Assembly: GCA_009667805.1 (NCBI GenBank)
Contig: CM019063.1
Location: 410,044,626 to 410,108,625 of the forward strand
Length of the DNA: 64,000 nt
Origin: Leptobrachium leishanense
Taxonomy: Eukaryota > Chordata > Amphibia > Anura > Megophryidae
Direction: 5' to 3'
A program made the position numbers and the translations under genes. The notes beneath the pieces are model-generated. The model was not told the origin of the DNA and did no database searches. It worked only from the letters and a program-made list of their open reading frames with translations. How positions within the stretch are numbered: position 1 is the stretch's first letter; every line of letters starts with the position of its first letter. Shown in pieces: positions 1 through 11,043 of the stretch.

Positions 1-899
1 CGTTCGACGGGTTTAAACCGGCAAATCCCATAGGTTTCAATGTAAAAAAAAAATCAGTTTTTATAAAATTTTTATTCAACCATTTGTTCTTTTCATTTGC
101 AGCAAAAAGTCTTTTTATTAGTTTGTTTTTTAGAATTTTTAGGCATTTTTCTGGATTTTTTTCTGTGACATTTTTGATTCTGATATTTTTTATTTTTTTA
201 TGGCGTTATCTTTTATTATTCTGTAACAGACCTTTTTATTGTTATTCATAGGACCTTATATATTATTTCCATGCATTTTCATGCATCGGTTTGTTTTAAA
301 CGCCTTTTAAAAATTGCCGTGTTTTTTTGTTTTGTTTTTAACCCGTTTGATAGCTTGTCGGCTTTTCTCAGTGGTGTTTGGCATCTGGCCGGAGGCATTC
401 CCTATGTTCGGCGGGTCGTCGGCTGCATTCGGCGGTTTGCGGCTGTGTTCGGTGGTTTATCGGATGCATTCAGCGGATCTGTTTGGCGCACTTCGGGGAC
501 CCTGCGGTGAATTCAGCATTTTTTTAAAAATTGCCAATTTTTTTTTTCTGTAACAGACCTTTTTATTATTATTCCTAGGATCTTCTATATTATTTCCAGG
601 CATTTCCATGAAGCAGTTTTTTTGCAAACAGTTTTTAAAATTTGCTGGGTTTTGTTCATTTATTTTTAACCTGGCTGCTTGTTGGCTTTTTTTGGCAGGT
701 CGTCGGCTTTTTTTGGATTGATTCGGTGTTTTCGCAGCAGATTGTCACATTGCATTCTGCGTTTTTTCACCAGTTTTTTGATTCGTTCAGCGGTTTTGCT
801 GTGGTTTTTCAGATACATTCGGCAGGTCGATCCACTGCACTTCGGGAATCCTGCAGTCGGCGAACTGAACTCGCCGATGTGCGTCGAATGAATAACCCC
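1..899. mobile_element. GGGTTATTCA-TIR element, left end outside window
   Basis: The segment has the internal signature of a dispersed family seen again near 8390, 27871, 44780 and 46854: a 'cataggtttcaatg' block, an 'ataaaccattt'-like block, a 'ctgtaacagacctttttatt' block, then G+C-rich sequence with 'ctgcggtgaattcag'. It ends at 'gaataacccct', the reverse complement of the family's terminus. The left end is cut off by the window. Short ORFs here match nothing I recognise, so I take it as non-coding. The superfamily (PIF/Harbinger-like) is inferred from 3-bp duplications at other copies. Confidence 0.6.
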
Positions 900-1231
900 T
901 CAAGATCAACAGCATAGAGTGAAAGCCATAACAGAGTGAGAGTTATTAAGTTCAGGATCTGGAAAGCACGAATAAGTGAGTAGCTAGGAATCCAGCTCAC
1001 TAACAGCTGTCGTGGTTCAAAGCTGAACGATAAAGACCACAATAGATTTGAAAAAAAAGCTAACTCTTTTTTTAGAATCAGATCTGGACGGGCCATCACA
1101 GGGGCAAAAATATAACAAACCACAAGAAACCTTCAAATGCTGAGACCTTGGTTCCTTGAATCAGATGTGGCTGTGGCACCTTGCCTCCAGCTCTTCGTGT
1201 TATGTATTGGATTTCTCCACTTTCACACACA
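900..1231. other. Unassigned spacer
   Basis: I see no gene, inverted termini or tandem array here. Short ORFs cross it on both strands without recognisable domains. Confidence 0.5.
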
Positions 1232-1460
1232 TGTATTTGCATTATTATTATTATTATATTATTATACAGGCATTTATACTGCGCCAACATATTCCGCAGC
1301 ACTTTACAATAGGGGAGCACAAACTGGAGACGTACATGATACATAATGAAAAGATGACCCTGCCCGTAGGATAACTGTCCAGGTAGTACAGCACTTAACC
1401 AAGTGCTCAGTCAGACATCCCGTGAGCTTACAATCTACGGGACTGGGGTAGGTGAAACAG
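1232..1460 (-). repeat. Retroposon 3' tail, GCGCTATATAAAT type
   Basis: Read on the minus strand, this ends in 'tattccgcagcac...ttgtaaa' relatives of the 27333-27490 copy followed by an ATA/ATT simple tail (1232-1265 on plus). The block 'gtgagcttacaatcta' is also typical of this widespread amphibian and fish repeat. No coding part is visible. Whether it is a SINE or the 3' end of a LINE cannot be settled from this copy. Confidence 0.55.
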
Positions 1461-1816
1461 ATAGGAGCAGGGGGAATGTGAGTATTGGTTAGCAGGACAG
1501 CATAGGAAGAACCATAAGCCTGGGCTTAGTGAGAGTAATTAGAGAGAGAAGTGGAGACAACTGGAAGAGAGACCTGAAATTATGGACCTGCCCTGGGTGG
1601 GAGGATGGATGGGGAGGGTTGGGTGGGACAGCAGAGGGGAAGGAGCCATGCAGTCTGTCTTGTGTGTGTGTGTTTAGAGAAGCTAAATATATTTAATTAC
1701 ATTGACTTATGATAGGTGTCCTTTATAGGGAACTCAAAAGAGTTGGAGCTGGTAACTGGACATTGGAGATCCATAACTTACATTTTGAAGTTGGTGTTAT
1801 AGATGTCATCTTAGAT
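1461..1816. other. Unassigned spacer
   Basis: Purine-rich then AT-rich sequence with a short TG run near 1660. No feature recognised. Confidence 0.4.
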
Positions 1817-1953
1817 CAGGAGTCAGAAACCTTGGCAACCCAGATGTTTTGGAACTACATTCTCCATGATGCTCAGTTACTCATTAGATTGTCTGAGTCT
1901 CATAGGGAAATGTAGTTCTAAAACAACAGGAGGGCCAAGGTTGCTGACTTCTA
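1817..1953. mobile_element. Short hAT-type MITE
   Basis: A 137-bp element with imperfect inverted halves: 'ggaactacattctccatgatg' on the left pairs with 'aaatgtagttctaaaac' on the right. It begins CAGGAGTCAG and ends near 'ctgacttcta'. Flanks tcttagat (1809-1816) and ccttggat (1954-1961) agree at 6 of 8 positions, as expected for an old 8-bp hAT duplication. A related copy lies at about 63670-63833. Non-coding. Confidence 0.55.
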
Positions 1954-1961
1954 CCTTGGAT

Positions 1962-3136
1962 GCAGCAGTGAAAATGAGATGGAAAGTGAATGAGGTATCA
2001 AGTGGTTTCTCAGCATTGTATCCTGCAGCCATGGCCTTCGCATGTTTTAATGACAGCCCATATGGATATTCTGAGAAAGCTGCCGAAGAAAATGTCATTG
2101 GCAATGAAACAAACCATTATGAGGTCATGTAGTAGAATACGGAATGTTGAGAAATTCCTGGGTGTGATATATAGCGGAATACAGAATTTAGCATCTTAAT
2201 AAACAGTGCCGGAGCGAATCATAAGGTCTCATAATTTTGCAGCCTTTGTAGAGCTTTGTTAATAATACAAGCTGCTCTATTTGAGTGTTAAACAGTTATA
2301 ACATGTTGACAAATTCAAAACCTCTCCTCGCTACAGAGGAAGAATGCAATCCTTATTATGCTGTGTTATTTTAGGCACTTAACAAACGTGTGCACCCTAA
2401 TTTGAAGCATATGTCTTGTAGCAGCTTGTATTATATCACTATTAAGATCACCAGAAGAGCTTTGTGTCTCTGAATTAGAAAGCACTATATTGGAACTTGA
2501 AGATAATCATATGTCCCCCAGCTAGTCTCTCTAAATTCACATTGGATGGAAAAAAAAATGTTTGTTTTTTTGGACAGGATGCTTGATCAAGCTCATTAAC
2601 CCTTTCATAACCCTAAAAAAACATTTTGCATTTCTTTATAATGAAGAATGATGTCCTCCCTGGGGAGAAACAACCTTCTCAGTTAAATCTCACATTTGTC
2701 TCCACGTATTACTACATACAAGCTGAATGCGGAGCCCCAACTCTCAACATAAAAAAGAAGAAGAATTAAAAACTTTACTGCAGCATTAAAACTGCCAGTC
2801 AGAGGGCAGAATACAGGGAGAGCTCCGGAGTGTTATAATTACTGAAAATCTAAGAACAGTACAGAGACAAGGTGTTACTGTAACTTCTGTGCAACCATTA
2901 TGTCCACAAACATGTTATTTTATGTATTCTTTAGGTATTTTCTGACTGTATTAAACATATAGGCCATTTTTACTTGTCTGCGGATAATGCAGACACCATT
3001 TGAGATTGTGCAAGGCAAGGGACACATCTATTATTTAGAATTTTTAATCCAAACAATATTTCTGAAAGAAATTTATGAATAAATGACAAATTAGAAATGC
3101 ACAAATCTGTATTATTTTATCCTACATTTAAGGGTT
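1962..3136. other. Unassigned AT-rich DNA
   Basis: No gene, TIR or tandem repeat recognised. The ORFs at 1866-2199 are short, overlap in several frames and lack known motifs. Confidence 0.45.
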
Positions 3137-3140
3137 GACT

Positions 3141-4976
3141 TATCGGATATAATCTCTGCACGTGACTACAACACGTCATATATTGGACTTCTCAGCCAAG
3201 CCTCCAATATGGCAGGGATTATTATTTCATAAGAAACTTATACGAGACACAAATATCAATCATTTATATTTCCTAGAAATTCTCCTAAATTCTGTTAATT
3301 GTCTGTGTTTTGCTTTGAAGAATACAATAATCGGATAAAAACATATATATATTTATTACGTATACAAAAAAGTTTCAAATCTCATATCATAAACAAAGAT
3401 TTATAAACCACAATCCATCAGCACATAAAAACTAGCTTCACAATAAATGTATCTCCTGTTAGTAACTGCATATATGATTAATATCATTTACCTTATCAGT
3501 TAGTAACTAATACACAAATGGTTAATAAACATTTCTGCTTAATACAACATGCATTTCCCAGCAAACAATGTTTAACCAGCTAGATCTTATAGAGATATAT
3601 ATATATATCTCTATACTACATGGATCAACAAAAGATGAGCTAATTTAAAATAATAAGTAATAAAACTTATTTAGTGAATCTTCCCCTAATCTCGAGAATT
3701 AAACTTCTAATCTTTTGCTTTTTATTTTGTAGTTATATAATTCCTTGCTTATTAATTTCAATCACAGTACTTTCCAAATTCAATATATATATTTGTATCA
3801 ATCCTACAACAGTTTCTTTTAGGATAAATCCTTATGTCCACTTCTTCATATTTCTATCTGCAGAATAGAGATATTTAGATTTTTGGAACTACCAAGAATC
3901 TGAGAAATCTCAGTCTATATGTTGCAAGAAATCTACAAATATATATAATTACATTAATTCCTTTTTTTTAAATAGCTCTCATACATTACCTCTCCAATCT
4001 GGATTTTGATGAGTCTGCCTTGGAATTCTTTATGTAATGTTTTGGAATATGTGAAGATTATCAATATCAAATAATCAATGCATGTGAGTCAGAGATTTGG
4101 TGAGAGTCTTGAGTGCATTGTCCCGGAATGATCTGCTAGCGATGTGTGTTAGCCTCGGAATGCCTCATGTCCTGGAATCTCGGAATCTCTCATGTGTATT
4201 GGAAGTCTGAATGCATTGCGGTGTGAGTCTCTGAATGACTGCAACCAACATTGCCGCTTCAATTATAGTCAATTTGACGTCACTAGCAATATTATTCATT
4301 ATATCAAATATAATATTTGCTATCCTCTAGAGGGCAGTGTTGCACTTCTTAATTAATTCCAACATTTAATTTTTATATGTCTTATCTCGTGTCAAAGGTC
4401 AATCTGACTTAACAAAGACCCTCTCTCTCCCAATGTAGACATTTAGTCTCCACATATCAAAATTAGATTTATATCCTCACTCCTTTCTAAGTTTTACATT
4501 CCTCTCTAGTTAACTCACAGAATCTCTTCTTCAATAATTATACTATTTACCACTTAAACTCTCCACAATATAAATTGGAGCGTCTATTTTCTACTGTAAA
4601 TATAATAAAATATACCTTGATTATAAACATATATTTCGTGAATATATTTTACATTATAAAAATTTTAACTCTTATATTCCTATACCCAAAAGACAAAATA
4701 TCTTTTTGTTTTAAAGACTTAAAACAGACCAATAAATTTAATTATGACAGGTCTTAGCACTTAGCTTGGGCCTTATATCACACAAAGACATTCTAAGGTT
4801 CCTTCATGTCTGTTATTTCTAAAAATATATAAGATCTCACCCAGCCATGAACTCTGTAAAAAAAATCTCGGTTCATTTCTAACTAGGGAAATTTGGAAAA
4901 AGAAAAAGACTGTCTTTAAAAACAAAATGGCTACAGGCATCCATTTTCCCTTTTTTCCCTTCCAATATACCTGACA
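3141..4976. mobile_element. Solo LTR, copy 1 (TGTCGG/CCGACA family)
   Basis: This 1.84 kb unit recurs at 57835-59701 in the same orientation. Its ends are TATCGGATAT (TG decayed to TA) and 'atacctgaca', which are inverted relative to each other and follow the TG...CA rule of LTRs. It is flanked by a perfect 4-bp duplication GACT (3137-3140 and 4977-4980). There is no internal region and no protein coding, so it is best read as a solo LTR left by LTR-LTR recombination. The parent may be a Ty3/gypsy element or endogenous retrovirus. Transcription strand is not determined. Confidence 0.75.
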
Positions 4977-4980
4977 GACT

Positions 4981-5488
4981 ACACATCCCAAGTAAGTGCT
5001 TTACCTTGAGACTTGAAAAGGTTCACAGGGAAGAAGTGCATTAACTACAGATAGAGTTCACTGATGAAATTTCATGAGTTTTATAAGGACACTTTGTTAC
5101 AGAGTGTAATTTACAGTTGTATCTATGAGATGCATTGTCGGATTTTGTGGCTGCACTTGTACTCGGCAGTCTTAAGTCACAGGCTATGTTCAATAGCTTC
5201 TAAAGATGGCGTGCTATCTTCAAGTACATTAAGGTGTACTACTCAGGCTCATTATATTACCAAATCTTTGATACACCCACTAGATACCTAATACACCAAG
5301 GGCAACAGTATATTGCCACTGTTAATAATTTATCCATATGTACTCATAAAGAAATATTTACACTTACCTTTACTTGTATATGCATCTAATGCAGAAGATT
5401 GTTGTGAGAGTGGGTTGTGATAGTTGTGATGGTCTATCTGTTCCCTCTTTGCCAATGGATATTGTACACTATGACAATTATTCTGGTT
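4981..5488. other. Unassigned spacer
   Basis: No element boundary or gene recognised between the solo LTR duplication and the L1-type insertion. Confidence 0.4.
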
Positions 5489-5503
5489 CAGCTTTCTTTT
5501 TTT

Positions 5504-6938
5504 CTTAAATATAAAGTTTTTATTTTTCTCAAATACAAAATATAACCAAAGGGGGAAAGGGGTACAGAAAAAAAAAAAGGGAACAGGGGAACATTGCAAC
5601 CAGTCATGGAGCATCAACAAGTCGAGAAAGAAATTTTACCAGTTTAACAGTGTATACTGTATATCCCAAATAGACCAATGGTCCCTCTTTGTTTATGGTA
5701 TCCCCGCTATATATCTGGCCATTCCATCTAAAAGTAAAAAACACTTATTAGGTGTTAAAGTGTTTGGCGCTGTGATTTATATATATATAGAATATCCAAT
5801 ATTAGGTGATTATTTCACAGTCATGCAGCTCACCACAAGGTGTGTCCCTCACCCATATCAGATACAAAAAAATACAAACGGATTTGTTGGGAGCGCAAGA
5901 AGTACAATTTGATGCAGCGTATCTTCCAGAATATGCTCTAGTGGTCGGCTGTGTCCAGCAACATAAACTAAAATATAAAAGTAACGATAATTGCGCAGTA
6001 TAGTTACATACAATTTATATATTGGCTCTAAATGTATATATAGAACCACTCACAAAAATAGAGCCTATTGGCTCGTGTTGTTGGGCAGATGAGCCTCTAT
6101 GGGGGGCTCCTCCCATCAAACGATTCTTTGGTTGTTGCAAGTTGTATTGCAGCAATCTATTTTCGTGATGTGGTTATCTCAGACACAAAAATAAATATGC
6201 ATAGCACAATACCAGCGCTACAGTCGATGTAATTGTGCATAGATCTAGGTACTCACATATTCCTGAGCCTCCTTAATAAGTGGCTCAGTAAGTAGGCTTG
6301 GGAGCAATTATTCTCCACGGGAGGTCCTACCCCTGATCGATACTTTGTATTCACAGGCGAAAAAATCTTGCAGAGAGGTGTAGATAGAATTCCTTTAATA
6401 ATATAAAATAACTTACATAAAATATGGGCTGAACCGAGAAGCGTTTCACTCGCTATTCTGCGAGTTTCATCAGTCGGTATGCCCATAAGCGTCACGCCCA
6501 TACTTGCTGGATACAGCCGACCACTAGAGCATATTCTGGAAGATACGCTGCATCAAATTGTACTTCTTGCGCTCCCAACAAATCCCTTTGTATTTTTTTG
6601 CATTCCATCTAAAAGTCTCAATGCATGTAAACGTTCTGTAATATTTTTAAGTGTGGGAAGAGTGGAAGACTTCCATCTCGCTGCAACCAAGGCTGTCGCT
6701 ACAGATAGTACGTATGCCAAGGATTGCTTTTGCAGACGGGAGAGGGAGGCAGGCATAATCTGGAGGAGAAGAATCTCAGGAAGCACTTGAATTTCTGTGC
6801 CCACAATCTCAGAACTTATTTGGGCGACAGAGATCCAAAACTGGGTTATCAAACGACAAGACCACCAGATATGAAAGAATGAGCCCGCTTAATCCCCACA
6901 TCTCCAACACACTGCCGAAATCTTGGGGTTAAAACGAT
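5504..6938 (-). mobile_element. 5'-truncated L1-type LINE, split by a later insertion
   Basis: Minus-strand sequence at 6616-6930 encodes broken pieces of an L1-type ORF2 C-terminal region. In different frames one reads a Cys-x2-Cys-type segment, 'FHIWWSC'-like residues, then 'TQFWISVAQISSEIVG'. The insertion is framed by a 15-bp direct repeat, 'cagctttcttttttt', at 5489-5503 and 6939-6953, as expected for target-primed reverse transcription into a T-rich site. A second retroposon (5736-6601) lies inside it. The endonuclease and RT core are missing, so it is dead. The L1 assignment rests on the C-terminal motif only. Confidence 0.6.
5736..6601. mobile_element. Retroposon nested in the L1 tail, with inverted arms
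   Basis: This 866-bp insertion is bounded by a perfect 15-bp duplication, 'attccatctaaaagt', at 5721-5735 and 6602-6616. Inside, about 97 bp at 5866-5962 recur inverted at 6503-6600, so both strands encode the same short peptide around 'RPLEHILEDTLHQIVLLA'. The motif 'gaagcgtttcactcgc' near 6439 resembles conserved blocks in several retroposon 3' regions (impression only). A 5' inversion during insertion, or a Penelope-like element with duplicated ends, would fit. No intact ORF. Confidence 0.6.
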
Positions 6939-6953
6939 CAGCTTTCTTTTTTT

Positions 6954-8380
6954 AAAAAAACTTTTTTATACAGTTTGAGTGTACCTAGCATTGTATATCT
7001 GTGGCACCTAAATATCTTTTTTTATGATGGGTATTTGTTTCATTTTAAAAACTAAAATTAATACTATTATATAATACTGCACTCTTAGAATTGCTATTAT
7101 TACTATGTCTGAATTATTTAAGATATGTCTTCATATAGATTTTTATTCAAACTACCCAGGATTTCAATGCATGACGGACTATGGTGCCATTGAAGAGCCT
7201 TGAAGCCCCGTAATGTTTGATGACAAGAAGTGTTTGGTAGTAAATTGGGTAAATTATATAAATCGCACAGATTCTCGATGATTACCCCTATTTGTGGTGC
7301 TAATTTATCTTTACGAGGTTGGGCTTGTGATGGGCACACATAGCACTAAAGCCTGTTAGATACTATAAGGTCAGTAGTTACAATCTCTAAGGTATTTCTC
7401 TTCACAGAAACTTCCCACAAATCAAATTCTTTTTATTTCAGTTATAAATTATGAAGGAAAAAAAATCCCCAAATTTTCCCTGTAATGCCAGACCAATTTT
7501 CTGAAATGTTTGTGCTAATCACCTGTATATCACGCCAGGTGGGCTGCCGTTTGATGGCAGGTGAAAAATTCCTTCTGCACTTTCTGGTTTATAGAATCTC
7601 TTGAACAGAAAATCCCACAACCAGCGCCTGAAATAAAGGTCGCAGAAATAAATATAGCTCTATTCTGGAATCTACATAAATGGAGTACACTGCATATTTG
7701 TATTAAACATTTATTAATAGATGCAAAAACCACAAATAGTATATTTTTCATGAGCCATACAATACAGTGGTCCATCTTATGTGACAGTAAATATGGATTT
7801 GTGTTTGATTAATTATACCTGAAATTTAAAATATAGTCATCATTTTAAAGTAATTTCAGTTTTGAAAAGCATAGGTTTTATTAAAGAGCCATGTTGGGGC
7901 AATTTCTTCTGACAGGCAGTAAGTTGTATTGAATTAAAATCTAAATATTCAGCATTAGCTGTGTGGTAGAGGTGGGAGTGGATGTAGGCGCTAAATGACT
8001 GACAGCTGAAGTAGTGCAAATGCAATGGAGAAAAGTATTGGGTGTGTTTATTTGAAAAGTATGGAATGAGAACTGTTGCAGATCAGTGAAACCTGTGTTC
8101 AAGAGGTTCTCTTTCAAGGTGATGTCCCATCATGAGGTAAATGTTGCATTGGTCTTAAAGGTCAACGTGATATCTCCCTCCTTGATGGGATATCACAGGC
8201 CGCTAGACACTTACAGGACCGGGCACCACCAACATCGTCCTGACTCGCCACTGGAGAAGTAGAAATTTGTCTGAAAATTTGACAAATAATAATTCAAATC
8301 TTCCTACGTGTGTTAACATAAAAATGCGACCAGTCACAGAAAAAAGCCGAGAAGCCACCGGACAGGTGAAAAAACAAAAC
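6954..8380. other. Unassigned AT-rich DNA
   Basis: Several small ORFs occur at 7118-7339, 7530-7812 and 7840-8025, without recognisable domains and with shadow ORFs on the other strand. I see no gene or transposon terminus. Confidence 0.4.
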
Positions 8381-8385
8381 ACTGT

Positions 8386-8913
8386 TTGCAAAAATAACTA
8401 CTGATCAAAAATGTCTGGAATTAACATATAAGGTCCTATGAATGAATAATAAGGTCTGTTACAGAAAAATTAAAAACTGCTATTAAAAAAAGGAAACATT
8501 TACTGAAAAAATCCCCAAAAATGCCTAAAAGATGCTAAAAAATCTATAAATAGACTTTTTGCTACAGATTAAAAGAATAAAAGTTTATTAGATAGTTAAT
8601 AAAAACGGGAATATTTTTTAACATTGAAAGCCTATGGGATTTGCCTGATTAAAACTACTGAATGAAACCGCTGAACATCAGGGCATTTCGACAACTTTTC
8701 TCTGCTTTTCGGTGTAAATAGATTAACCATTGCTTCTCTAAGGGGATTTCACTGCTGTCAAACAGGCACCATATTTGCAGGCAGTTCGTCAAAATTTGGC
8801 GAACTGCCTGCTTTCTGAATAGCCGAATGGCCCCGAAATGTCACAGTACGGGGAAATTCACTGAGTGTTCAGTGCCATTTCAGGGCCAGATCGGCTCTAT
8901 GTGAATAACCCTG
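8386..8913. mobile_element. GGGTTATTCA-TIR element, one end defined
   Basis: This carries the same internal blocks as 1-899 in inverted order ('tgtttgcaaaaata', 'aggtcctatgaatgaat', 'cctatgggattt') and ends at 'tgaataaccctg' (8913). A strong hairpin 'gcaggcagttcg...cgaactgcctgc' lies at about 8777-8812. The far end is not clear, so the start given is where family similarity begins. Non-coding. Confidence 0.55.
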
Positions 8914-9724
8914 TAAATTTAAGATCAGAAGACCAAATTATGCTGCAGTAATTCATGCATACTTCAACTTCACAATAATTTGGGACAAAACTAATATACA
9001 AAAGAAAAAGTCCAGTTCAGGTTCACATGACATGGATTTTGCATATCTGAACTCCCTCCAACCCTGTAGTGTTAATGTCAGATCTATTTGCTGTACAACT
9101 AAAAAACACATGGACATGGTCCAGATTCCAAAAGATGTGGGTCTTGTTGAATTGGCTGCACGCCAAATATGTTGCTGAGTTATTTTATTAAATATATGAT
9201 ATTAACCCCTTCGCTTCCAAGTTGTTTTCCATAAAACCACTGACAGGACTCAGGATTTATGGAAAACAACTTGCCATTACAGACAGTGTAAAAATGAAAG
9301 TACCCTTCATAAAATGCATTTTAGAGACATAAACTAATTTGACAGGGAGAGGGCTGCTGGCCAAACATTGCTGTCACGAATCCCTGATCCTAACACACAG
9401 TACAAATCACATCCTACACTGCCAGTCCTCAGAATGGCTGGTAATAAACTACCTACAAGACAAAACAACAAGAATGCAAAGTCAAGAGAAAAAGCCAAGG
9501 TCATAATCCAGAGGAGATAGTCATACAAGCCAAGGTCACCAACAAGGGAGGTTCTCATAAAAGCCAGAAATCAAGGAATGCCGAAGTCAGAATGGTTGAT
9601 ATGGAAAGCCAAGGTCAATATACTGGAGCAAGAAGGAGAAGTATCATTCACTCTTGGGTTTAGAAACCACAACAGGGCACTGAGAAATTGACCGCGATCA
9701 GCACACTGCATCATACAATTGACG
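8914..9724. other. Unassigned spacer left of Ty3-1
   Basis: No gene or complete element recognised. A duplicated phrase 'ggaaaacaacttg' near 9225-9275 forms an imperfect short hairpin. The last four bases, CATG at 9725-9728, are the Ty3-1 target duplication. Confidence 0.4.
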
Positions 9725-9728
9725 CATG

Positions 9729-10821
9729 TGTAGCGCTCACTCCCGGAGGAGCCGCTGAAATTGAACCACGGGTCAGTCTCCCCGCACTAGGGAATAAATA
9801 TACTGCGGCACCGTTGTGGATTTTATAAATTATATAGTTTACTAGAATGAATGGCATATAATAGATAATACGGTGTTCGTAGATATATTTACAGTATTTC
9901 GTATTTCGGGAAACGCGCAGCGGAAAAGGAAATACGAGGCTTCGTATTTCGGGAAACCGCGCATCGGAACAGAAAATATAATGCTTCGAAATTCGAGAGA
10001 CGCGCAGCGGAAACAGAAAAATACAATGCTTCGTAATTCGAGAAACGCGTATCGGAAAAAGAAATAAGAAACAAATCTTTAATCCCTTTCGGAGATTAGG
10101 AAGTGAGTCCCGCACAGGTTAAGTCCCGGAATGTAAATGTGTGTATGTGTATTGTGGTACCTGGGTACTATTCAACTGGCCAGTGAATTGCTTAAAAGGT
10201 GTCTTCGACTAGTCAAGTTGGGGCCCTGTGAGTTTTAGAAACAACAGCAGCGTGCTTTCGTTAATCACAAACGGCCTTGGAGGCCTCTCACCCATCCGCC
10301 AGATTCTTAAGGCTCCGCTGACCCAGGACGTCTCTCCGTTCGATTTTTTACTGGGGTGCCGGCTACTGGATCCGTTGTCTGGCTCTCTCTGCTTCGGCCG
10401 TGACTTGTCCAGCTTACCGCCTGCTCTCCCAATCCGATCGACCTGCGGTACGCCTAACTCGGGGTCCTCCGGCTTCCTTAATATCAGCTTGGGTAAGATG
10501 GTGGATCGCTGGGTCTCCCTCTTGTAAGGCTGAACAACCCGATCTGGGACTCTGATAGGCCGCACCTGCGCTCCGGCCTAGTCACTCTTGCGTTCTGCAG
10601 CACTGCGTCTTGTCTCACTCACTCCCTGGTGCGCTCTGCCAGCTATCTCCACGAGGCTCAGGATGTAACGCTGTCCGTCCCACCCACTTCCTGTGCCCGC
10701 CCGCAAAGCATGCCGGGAAATGTAGTCTCAATGCAAAGTTCAGTGTCTCTCATCACGCTTGTCTCCCTCCGGTGGCCAAAAATAGGTACTGCCACGACAA
10801 GGATTTAAACACAGCACTACA
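9729..10821 (-). repeat. 3' LTR of Ty3-1
   Basis: 1,093 bp starting TGTAGCGCT and ending AGCACTACA on plus, matching the 5' LTR ends with one CpG-type change. A block of about four 45-bp degenerate repeats sits at ~9895-10075. Compared with the 5' LTR it has an extra 4-bp CACT (near 10619) and lacks one A (near 10727). The inner (right) edge abuts the polypurine tract. Confidence 0.93.
9895..10075. repeat. Minisatellite inside 3' LTR (~45-bp unit, 4 copies)
   Basis: Each unit reads roughly ttcg-N3-ttcgRgaaacgcg followed by YatCggaa and an A-rich stretch ending 'aatgc'. The units differ from one another but are conserved between the two LTRs, so the array predates this insertion. Position in the U3/R part could make it a transcriptional element (inference). 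It also produces a 134-aa ORF that I regard as spurious. Confidence 0.75.
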
Positions 10822-10834
10822 CTCTCCCCCTCCT
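10822..10834 (-). promoter_or_regulatory. Polypurine tract of Ty3-1
   Basis: On the minus strand AGGAGGGGGAGAG directly precedes the TG of the 3' LTR. This is the expected site and composition for the plus-strand primer of reverse transcription. Confidence 0.85.
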
Positions 10835-11043
10835 AGAACTCTTGGGTCTCTCCAAGGAGGTACAACAGTTGCATTACATTTCAACACAGTTTAGATAACA
10901 TATACAGGTTCAGCAGCAAACATACAGTGGTTTAGATACACTTCTTCAAGTTGACTCATGCTTTGGGCTACCTCAGCTAACATAGCAGACACTTCGGGCA
11001 ACCTTCGCACTGTGGTGACGGCCTCTTCAGTGCTATGTCCTGG

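Noticed and set aside
9711..10115. 134- and 144-codon ORFs in the Ty3-1 LTRs
   Set aside because: They reflect the LTR minisatellite on the minus strand and cross the LTR boundary in both copies; no known protein.
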